Source: Lucifuga dentata (lineage: Eukaryota; Chordata; Actinopteri; Ophidiiformes; Bythitidae). Taken from it: DNA of 64,000 nt. The first letter of the stretch is position 1; the number at the start of each line of letters is the position of its first letter. A program made the position numbers and the translations under genes. The DNA lies in NCBI GenBank assembly GCA_014773175.1, contig VXCM01000241.1, forward strand, positions 1-64,000, given 5' to 3'. Below the pieces are notes generated by a model. That model did not search any database and was not told the origin of the DNA. It worked only from the letters and a program-made list of their open reading frames with translations. Below are positions 53,151 through 63,500 of this stretch, one piece after another.

Positions 53151-56100
53151 AAAGGGGGACAGAATTGCATACACAGAGCTAGATGCACACAATACAGCGC
53201 TGCAGAGTTCTGTGTGTATTATGTGGAAGAGGAACAAGAGAAAGAGCAAGTAATGAATTATTGGCCTGCGACACATTTACCCGCTTTTTCTCGCTTTGCC
53301 TTACAACAGGCAGCAATGCTCTTTATGTGGAGTACATTTCATGTTCAGGGTACACAGATACAGGCTAGGGGTGGGACTATGGTTTTAAGTCTGCAGGCGG
53401 GAAGCTGAAAGAGGGGGAAAAACACAAGTGATGATAGGTAAAGCGTGAGCTAGCTAGCTGCTGATTTAAAGTGCTGCAGCCTACATTTCTAAATTTGGAC
53501 GAATACTCGTCTTTGGTTTTCTTCTGCAAAAAGGGATATCCTAGGTCTGATTAGTGTTAAATCTGACATTATAGTTTGCAGGACTTGTACAGAAATTCAA
53601 GTCGGCCAGTGTTACACCTAGGATTTCCAGCAGGAGGGGTCCTTGGAATGGATCAGAAGTTTTAGGTCAGTCATTGTGGTTTGTGGGACTTGTAAGGAAA
53701 TTCAAGAAGGATGGCTTTTATCTATGATCCCACCGGGAGGAAGGACGCCATCACACCACAGGAAGCAAAAGGACTATACACAGGTGTTATGCATGCAGTT
53801 TTTATGACAAAGCCAAAAAAGTAAAACTGAANTATCCACACTTGAGTGCAGACAAGACTGGAGATTCCAGAGATCCAGAGAAGGCCATGAAGGTAGGCCT
53901 CACCTCCTTGGGAGGCCCATCAGGGGCCAGACCAGTTTTGTTTTGTTTTGTTTGTTTTATTTTTTTCTAAATTCAACATTCACATTACTCTACGGCCCTT
54001 CTCTCTGTCACTAACAATTAGAATTTTGTCATTTTACAAGCTGGGGTGGGTAGCTTGGCATGTAGCACAGCTATCCAGTGACTACTTTGAGAACACTTAA
54101 GCTAAGCCTCGATCGAAAACATATTTTCTTTAGCAATACCACAGCAAAATACAAATACACTACCACACACGCAAACACGCAAACATGCAAGTGCACGCAC
54201 ACACAGAACTGAGACCAGCTGCATCTGTTTGAACGAGTTGTAAATAGTGTTTATGCAATAAACATTATTTAGACATTAGCAATGTGTGAGTGTTGTGAGG
54301 TTTGGAGAACTTTACAAAACTAATTAGCAGATAGTTAAGCCCCATGCTGAGTGTAAGATAAACTTTAACAAGGAATGGCCCTGGTCCAAGCCAACAATTG
54401 GAATAATCACCAAATAAGGAAGACTTCATTTCCCATGGGAAATGGGAAATGAAGTCACTTCATTTCCCTGCTCTGAATGTGTTGGGCAATTCCTGGAGCC
54501 TGGGTTACCTTAGAAACCCAAACTGCTGAAATTGTTTATACAAATGAACAAACAATTTATCAATAAACTTAATTTAGATGATATGTGATTCTAAAAATTA
54601 GACTGCCATATAAGTTGTGAAGCTAAGCCAGGGCTCAGTTCTGTCAGTTCTCTCTTCTGGATACTGTATATCAGAATCAGGATCAGCAGTAAGAGAACCC
54701 AAAGCCCAGTGATTAATCCCACTAATCTACTTTGTATTTTCAACATAAGAAAGCTGAAATCACATTCATTATCCTTTCCAGACTGTAGTTGGATACCCTG
54801 TGTTGAGATACGCAGCACTGCCAGAAGCCTCCATTAGGCCAGAGTGACGACAGCACATTCAAATCTAATAAGGCTGTTTGTTTTCCACTCTGCTGCTTCA
54901 CCGCTCACAGACTATTCATTTGTCCCCTAATCTGTGTTGTCTCAAGCTGCTGGCATTTACTTTGCTAGTAACTAGAAAGAGAGAGAGAGAGCGAGAGAGA
55001 GAGAGAGAGAGAGAGATGAATAGTGACAGAGAAAGTGACACAGAGAGAGAGAGAGAGAGACAGAGTAAAAGACAGAAAGAAATTACTTGCATTTTGTCTG
55101 GGAAATTACCACAAATTAATCTCAGATATTGGAATGAACGTAAATCTACTTAAGCAACACCCTCATTATGGATTTGTGCATAACATATTACACCTATAAT
55201 AAACGTTAACTTCCAGAACATGTGGAACAAATGAGGGGAAAAAAAGTTCTGCCAGATTTCCAAGACAGAGAGAACAACCTCAAAAAGGAGTGCAAAGTCC
55301 TGAAATAGCATTTTGACTTCAGCGGGAGGACGAGTTTTTCGTTGTTTTTATTTTGGTTGTGAACATGGCGGCTAACTTAACAACTGTTGCAGCTGATAGG
55401 GAGCAGCTGTTTAATACAAAATCACACTTCCCACCCAAACCCTTCGATGAAAAGAAATGTCCCTAATAAACTCTGTCATAAAACAATTTTGTCTCTGCTT
55501 AAAGTTGAAAATGCTCAATTTTTCCAAATTAAGTGATGAAGGGTTTGTTTTTCCTTTCCGTATCTCGTTATCTCCTTCATATCTGGCTCCAGTTAAGACA
55601 GAGGCAGAGACAGATAGTCTTAGCTGACTAAGCTGGTTAGAGATAGATCTTTTCTGTCACTGAATCTTTATTGTTTGAGGCAGCACCAGATATAATGAAG
55701 GCTCACCTATGCCCTGACACTATGAGTTCTTAGAATAGGGCTGCAGAAAAGTTGGATCAATGGGATTTCATTATTTTTGCTTGAACTGAATGTGACTTTA
55801 ATCAATATTATATTAATCAATAACTTGTAACACAAACTGTGTATTGATTTTTTTTTTTTAAATCTGGGGGTGGCCTCAAACTTCTGGGCTTGTAGTGTAT
55901 GCAGAGGAAGAATGCAAGCCAGGCATACATACTCTATGTAACACATCCAGTAATAAATATGTCTTGAAAAATCTCCTGTAGGTTTTCTATTATTTTATTG
56001 TATATGTGCATAAGGGTTAGAAAAAATAACGAACACCTCATGGAATATGGCGTCATATTAAGATGAAAGACAACTAGTAGCATTTGTCAGCTATAAGAGG

Positions 56101-56443
56101 GGTGTGAGAGTGAGGAAAGACTCATATTTAATGTTGTTATTAAAGGTTGTTTGTAGCTGTTAAACTAGTTTATCTAATCTTAATATAAAGGACAAAGCTG
56201 CACTATTGCTGACATCAAGAATACTTTATGGACCAAATGTTGAGTAGAACCTACACGCCGTGCAAGCTGTGTTGGGTTGATGGTCTTACAAAGCCGATAA
56301 CAAACTATTCAATGATAAATGAGGAATATATGTGATCTACAGGAATTTGCGCTCTCCTTTGAAATGAAGTGATGAAACTGCAGTCACAATATAATTTTTT
56401 ATATATTTCGGCCCTTATGTGTGAATGTAATTGATCTATGATA

Positions 56444-56499
<56 letters not shown>

Positions 56500-57334
56500 A
56501 TCCTGAGTGAAAGGGTTCATCTTTGTCCAGAAAGGCAGTGGGGGGACTCCCTGGCGGGCCTCAGTTTGCTGGTCCTATAAGCCTGTGTGAATGGCCATGA
56601 ATTCACAGGCTCTCCACGAGGATGCGCGGCCGATTAAGCTGACAGTCAGAAGCCCATTGACCAGTCACAGAGATTAAACGCCGGGCCATCTCCACCGCTA
56701 AAACCAGCTATGGGATGGAGGGAGAGGTAGAGAGGGAAGAGAAAGATAAGGGGAAAAGACACACGATGTGCAGATACTCACTGTTACTTGTTGCTTCAGT
56801 AAAAGGTGCCTTTTGTCCATTCCAGCCTTTGTTGTCCATCTGTAGTGATGCGGAGAGAAAGAAAGAGGGGGGAGGTAAGAGAAACGTAGAGAAAAAAACA
56901 GACAGCTTCTTCATGCATGTCAGACAAGTTCCTTCCTACTGTTTGGTCCACAAAGAGACGAGCGCTCACAGGAGGGGATGCTTAAGGAGCCGAATGTTTG
57001 TCTAGGCCAGCGGCTTAATTAAGGGGGTTGTCAGTGTTTAGTCCTTAAGAAGGCCTCTATTCACTCTGTTACTTTGCTTTAGTATGCGTGGTTGCCTACA
57101 CAAACACACACACACACTCACACACGTGACCATGTGTCAAATACAAAACAAATCATTTCTGATGTGTGTGACAGCTGAGGAGATGACATGGTGGTAAATA
57201 AATATCAACCCCCACCAAATCTCTCCACAACTTTTGCTTAGTTTGCCTAAAATCCCACGGTGGGAATGCAGTGCAACAGAGCTCCCAAAGAACAGACAGA
57301 AAGGGAGGCAGGGAGGTAGAGATAGATAGATAGN

Positions 57335-57384
<50 letters not shown>

Positions 57385-60300
57385 AAAGAGAAACCACCTA
57401 TCCAAAGAAACAGGAGCTTGGCAAACGCTGTTTGATTATCCCACAGAGCATGGGGTTGTCTAAGGACCTAGAGAAAAGTGGGCCATCCAACTAACTCTTA
57501 TAGAGACATCTTCATAGCTGTCAAGTCAATGCACAAGCACATAAAAGCCAATGACTCAATTCTGTCAAGTTGAGCTGCCTTGAGCTACTGTGAACCCAAA
57601 AAGGCATTAGCTACTGTCAAGAATGTGTTAGGTACATATTTGCAGTGACAGGCAGGACGTTTAATGCACACTGCACTCCAATGCTTGTCTGTACTGCGAT
57701 TTAAGATAAAAATGCAGAGTAAGACGTGTAATGGGTGGAATTAGGAAATAGGATTTTGTCATTTGGCGAACATATATTACTCATTGCTTAATCGGTTTAC
57801 AAGGGAAAGTATGACAGGTGATGAAATGCAGAGATTACTTATATTGATTACAAGGAAATGGATAGTTTACATGTTATCTATTGTTTTAATCTGAATAAAA
57901 CTGAAGTTTTAATATGCATGTAAACATACTGAGTGATACTAAACAGTGCTGCTCACTTCCATTTAGCTCCATCCTCTGGCATCATCATGTAGCACTTTTT
58001 ATGATGAGTCTAACAATTTTTAGCTGCAATTTACAGTCAATGAAAGATTCCTCATGAAACAGTTTCTTTCAAAAACTTGCACTGAAGCACATGACCGAGG
58101 TAACTTGAATCCACAGTCTAATGTGGCTGTTTAGTACGAGTGACTCTAGTAAAGGAAATACTGACTAGCAAAGGGTTTTTTCTTTGGAGAACAGCCCTAT
58201 CAAGGTCCATCTCTACAGTCATTCTGATTAGAGCAACGTGTCATCCTTTAGCTTTATGGTATGGCTTCATGAATAAGATATAAGCAGCAGCAGATATCAA
58301 ACTAATGAGCTGTCTGGGGAACTATGAATATTCTACAGACAGCCTGGTTATGTAACAGCATCTCTATCTCAATCTGCTCCCTTGAGCATAGCATCCAGTG
58401 AGGTGAATAAGGATGATGGTGATCAATGGCTGCTTGCAAAACATGTTCAGTTCAGATGAGCTGAACAGGTTACATAACAGGCCAACCATGTCAGCAGCAC
58501 TGGAGCTCATGGTCAATCTGAAAACTGAGGAATGCTATTTTTGAAGTCTGTACACGGCTGTATAGACACAGAGCCAAAAAGGCTCACAGAGCTGAGTTAC
58601 ATGTGCACCTTTAATTATCAACTCTTTAAAGGTAGCGGCTGTACAGATATAATTACAGGGTATTACTGTCGTACGAACATGATGGATGAAGCTTTAGATG
58701 GAATTAGTACCTATTACTGCCTGATTTTATTCATTCAGGATCAACCATATTATAAATTGACCTCACAGTAAAAGTTTTGGACTGAATTAATTTCTATAGT
58801 TATGGTTACTGGAATGCCCTCCAGCATTACTATTTCAGTATAAATACAAATTCAGCAATTCATGCAGATTCACGTGCTGTCAGAAAGCTCCACTGCAATT
58901 ACTGACATAAATAAGCAGAAATTCCATTTGGAATATACAAATTGTTTAAAAGTGGAGTGAAACGACAAACACATACAAAATGAAAGAATCTTCCTAACAT
59001 AATGCGAAACGTACATATAAAGTAGCTGTAAAATACACAAGATGGTGTTAACTGAAGTGGAAAAATAAATTGGTCTAGGTTTTATACCTCAGGGGGATTC
59101 TGAGGGACGGTGGAGGCCTTATATCCCAGCTGCAGCAGCATTGCTTCAGCCGCGGTCCGCTTGGCCACCTTCTTGTTGGGCCCTGTTCCTGTGGCAACCT
59201 CGTTATTCACCTTCACCTGTATGTGTGCACATACACACAAAAACACACACAAATGTACATTCACAAAATACAAAATAATAATTTAAGATTAGTTTAATTG
59301 TTAGCAGGCCTACTGAAAACGTTAGTGATTTTGACGAAACACAATGGAACAGTGGAGCATGACTCAGGGAAAACCCCATTCAATTTTGGTGATGATCTGG
59401 ATCCAGGGATGAGTAGAGGAATTTTTTTAATGTGATTTTTTTTTTTTTGTNGTGATGATCTGGATCCAGGGATGAGTAGAGGAATTTTTTTAATGTGATT
59501 TTTTTTTTTTTGTTTTTAACATTGAGAGGATGTTTTTTGATATTTTTGGCAACTTCTGCAAAAGTAATGCACCAATCTCAATGAAAAAAAAGAAAAGAAA
59601 ACTCAGGCAATTCTATACCATGATAGACTAGCAACAGCAGCAATATGGTCCAGAAAACCTTCTAAAAAATATTACATATGCAGCAACTAATTACAACTGT
59701 ATAGTCATACCTTCTTTTTAGGACAGAATTAGAACAAAATCAGTTTTGCCTATGCTTTTTTGGCCTAAATGGATCTATTCAGGGAATAAACAATTACTTG
59801 ATGACTTACTGAAAACAGGGAAAATTAACTTTTCTCATGAATTTGCTCGACATATTCAGTTGAGAATGCTTTGCTTCCCTTTTGGTCTAACTGAGCTGTG
59901 CAATTTACATCACACAAACAGGATCAAACTGAAGTGTTTGCTTTTCACTGATCCCAAAACGTTAAATCTGTCTGCACAGAATGTAAGCAGATATTTGCGA
60001 GAGAATATCAGACGTCATTATGTTATACAAACAGACAATTACACTGTACAAATAACAATCTGGGAGCCAAAGCCTATGAAAAGCCATGCTTTAGTGCACT
60101 TACTCAAAGTGGTCTGACATGCTCACTAAGTGCTTGACTAAAAGCATCTAATAGGCCTTTTTTAGAAGAAAAACTTCAATAAATTACTAAATTGCTAAAA
60201 TAAACATGATAAAAAAAAAATAATAATCAGCCCCTCAAAGGCCTTTGACGCATTTGGGAGTTTTCTTTTGGTAGTGATGGTGGTACCTAACAAAAGATAT

Positions 60301-60546
60301 GAAAACAGAGGCTCAGCTCTGTTGCTTATCAAGGGAAACAATGTGGAAATTTTAGAAGTGAGTGGACTGCATAAAAGAAACACACACACACACGGGCTAA
60401 TGTGTGTATCAAAGAGGCATGGAGAATAGGTTTGAGGCTGAATTACTGCCTGATGCTAAGAGAAGGTCTGTTCTTCCCGTGAAAGAGAGGGATTATGGAA
60501 AGAGAGACAAAGCAAGAGCTTGACTGAGAAAGCAAGAGAGAGAGAG

Positions 60547-60581
<35 letters not shown>

Positions 60582-63500
60582 AACAGGAAAAACTGAAGTG
60601 AAAAATGTGCATAAATAAAAATAGATAATTGCCAGTGGTTTTCTCATATAGGCAAAGCTGAAACAGACTACTGAATGTCAATACTCTTGTAAACACTGAT
60701 GAACATGACGATGATGATGAAATGCAACACAAAACACACTAGCAGGACAGACATTTGTCTCAGTGATCTCCATTCAATTCAAAATCTTCCAATTGCCACA
60801 TACCCTGATTATCAGGTCAATGTCAGAGAGGATGTGTGTGGTATCTTAGAGCAAACATCAACACCACAAAATTAGAACAAAAGAAAAATGAACAATGGAG
60901 TGACTTTGATGGAATCAACTTGTTTTCTCAGTGATGCATTTACAGTGGAGTTTTTGTTTTATAATTAATATCACTGTCACATTCACTAACAACAAACACA
61001 AGGGGGAGCCCCTCTTGCGCCACAAATGTGTCATTTGGACAAAATGGCATGCTGATTATTTATTTAAAAGATACGGAAAACAAAGTTAAATTAAGTCTGA
61101 TTAGTTATTAAGGAATGTTTTAATAATGTATACTTAATGATATTTCTGCAGCTGAGAAACATAGACTAACTCATGATAAAATCATATCTTCATGATATTT
61201 GGTATAATTCCCATCACAGAACATGTTACATCTGTGTAAATGAAGAGGAAAATTAAAAGGGACAAAATATTTTTACAAAGCAATAATCAAAGTTGCAGAG
61301 TCTACACCTTTTTAAACTGAGAAAAATTAACACATTGTAAATTTTAACCTTGTAATCTCAAAGAGCCATACACTTCCAGAAAAGCAGAACAATTTAGTAG
61401 CTGTAGCTTGTAAGCGTGTAAAAGTAATACAGATCATCTTGAGGCTAAGTAATACCAGTAGAGCACTTTAAGGTTGACTAATGTTTTATATAGCAATTAA
61501 ACACTGTAAATTCTGGATCCTAATGAATTAACAACAGCTACAGTGGCCACAGCTACAGCAATAATGTGGCTTATTTTTTTCAGTTTGCTCTTATATATGA
61601 CTAAAGCACATTTCAAATAAATAACATCACATAACATAACAGCATTTTATGATAAGGTTCCTTCTCAGAGTCTCTGCTTCATTTACTGTAATGGTGATGA
61701 GATGAAATCACCCATAAACTGGTTAAGGGAAAAGGTCATTGCTATGGCAATACCATAAAACTGAAATCTATTAATACCCCCCNCCCCCCCCCCCCACACA
61801 CACACACACACAAAGGCAAAAAACTGGCTGCTCCACTGAGAAAAACATGATGGCTATAAAGATATATAATTTTTTTCTGAGATTTAACAGAATGCTATAA
61901 AACACTGAATATTAAATATACTATATTTATCAAGTATTGTTAAATCAAGTTAACCAAAATGAAGTGAAATGAGAGCATGGGCAGGATGAGTGGAAAAGAT
62001 GGTGAGAGAAGAATCAGGAAGACAGAGGAAGTGAGAGGGAGTACATTAACAGCGTAAAAGTGTTTTGTCAATTTTCATATAAAATACAAATAATTTTATA
62101 CCAGATTGAAAACAGCAAAATGTGGTTTAAAAAAATGGTTCACGATTACTATGGTGGAGTTAATGATTAACACTGCAGTGTCTTGTTATGCAGGAGAACT
62201 ATTTGCTGCTCACAAGCTTTGTCACATTTTGTTCTTTGCCTTAAATACTGCTATTGTCTACTGAGCAGTTCAACTGATTATAGAGCAGAAATGACAAAAT
62301 AATGTCTACAAAAAGAGAGCTGAATGCAGGGTATAAGTGAAAGGCTGACCTGTTAGTCTTGTCTGGTATAACTCAGGTATAGCACCTTGATGAAGTAACT
62401 TTAGAGTCTTTTTTTGGGGGAGATTTTAAAAGAACAAATTCCTTTTAGCAGTTGAGAAAGAGGATAATTCAGCTTCAGGACATCTGTACAGTCTGTTCAC
62501 CCCTGATCTACAGCTAGGAATTCCCTGCAGTTATATGCATAAATGGGATGAATGCAATGAAACATAAGGGACACAACAGAATTAAATCAGATCATGTTCA
62601 CAGGAGAAGGGAAATACTTCATGTCTGGTGCTGTGTTTTATGAATCTCCCCAACATATGTAAAAATACAGTAGTTTAAATAGGGCTGCAATTAGTTACCT
62701 ATTTTCATTATCAATCTATTTAAAACATATATACATGTTTTTTCAAATATTCATTTTGTGATCATTTAAATGCCCACCATAAGTTCCCACAGGCCTAAAT
62801 TATGTCTTTAAATAAATGAAATGAGTGAATTTGATAACAAAACAAAAACTACATGAGAATATAAAACCAAACCACTGTGTACCTGCATGATGAACTCCCG
62901 GCGTCGGGGCATGCCCCGCTCAGAAAGCAGCAGGTACTCAGGCTCCTTCTCCTTCTTGGCCTGCTGGATCTGGGCCAGACGGCTGATAGGGTTCATGCCC
63001 TGACCATAGTCTGGTCCCGTCTGGGAGGAAAGGAGGAGAGATACGATCAATTCCAGTGATCAAATTCATTTATGTGTATATCACAATCATCTGGTGTCTG
63101 GGTGGATGTAACTGAGATCAATTTTATCTGCAACAGATGCAAACTCAAGCTGAGGAACACAGGAAATTAATGGCAGATAATCTCAGAATATCTCATTTCT
63201 GATCAGTGACACGAATTAAAAAAAAATAACTCGGGGGTCATTGGTAGAACTGTAAAATCCAGTGCAATCCAAAACAACCGCTCTGTGCTAAAACCAATCT
63301 TTGTCAAGCTTATAACATTCAGATTTTGTTTACACTGTCATAACAGTAAACAAATTTTATTAAATTGGACGTTGTGAGAATCTAAGGTAAAGATGTTTCT
63401 AATATTTTGTAGTCGTGTCCCCCCCCCCCNCCCCCCCATTTTAATGCAACTTTTCCCCCTTTTCAAAAACCCAGATGGCTTTCGTTCATGAAAAATGTTC

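Larger units (their letters stand above)
50679..56781 (-). other. stau2: stau2 intron of 6.1 kb
   Basis: Begins (reading +) with a (GA)n tract that supplies pyrimidines for the splice acceptor, plus N at 50716. Other content: N at 52339, a poly-A tract at about 53120-53147, a tandem repeat of about 105 bp (53561-53730), N at 53832, a hairpin at 54422-54456, (GA)n at 54976-55016 and (TG)n at 56445-56497. A unique-looking block at 56530-56710 lies next to the exon at 56782. No gene seen. Confidence 0.65.
56840..59087 (-). other. stau2: stau2 intron of 2.2 kb
   Basis: Contains the (GATA/GA)n tract with N at 57334 and a CAGTA-element copy (about 57670-57931). No other feature recognised. Confidence 0.75.
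59217..62882 (-). other. stau2: stau2 intron of 3.7 kb
   Basis: Includes a 62-bp block duplicated around an N (59389-59513), a (GA)n tract (about 60537-60581), a poly-C/AC tract with N at 61783, and an unassigned + strand open frame (59746-60117). The remainder is AT-rich without recognisable features. Confidence 0.65.

Noticed and set aside
52911..53408. 165-codon frame on the + strand
   Set aside because: It spans a long poly-A tract read as poly-Lys and lacks any domain; the opposite-strand frames here are shadows of the same tract.
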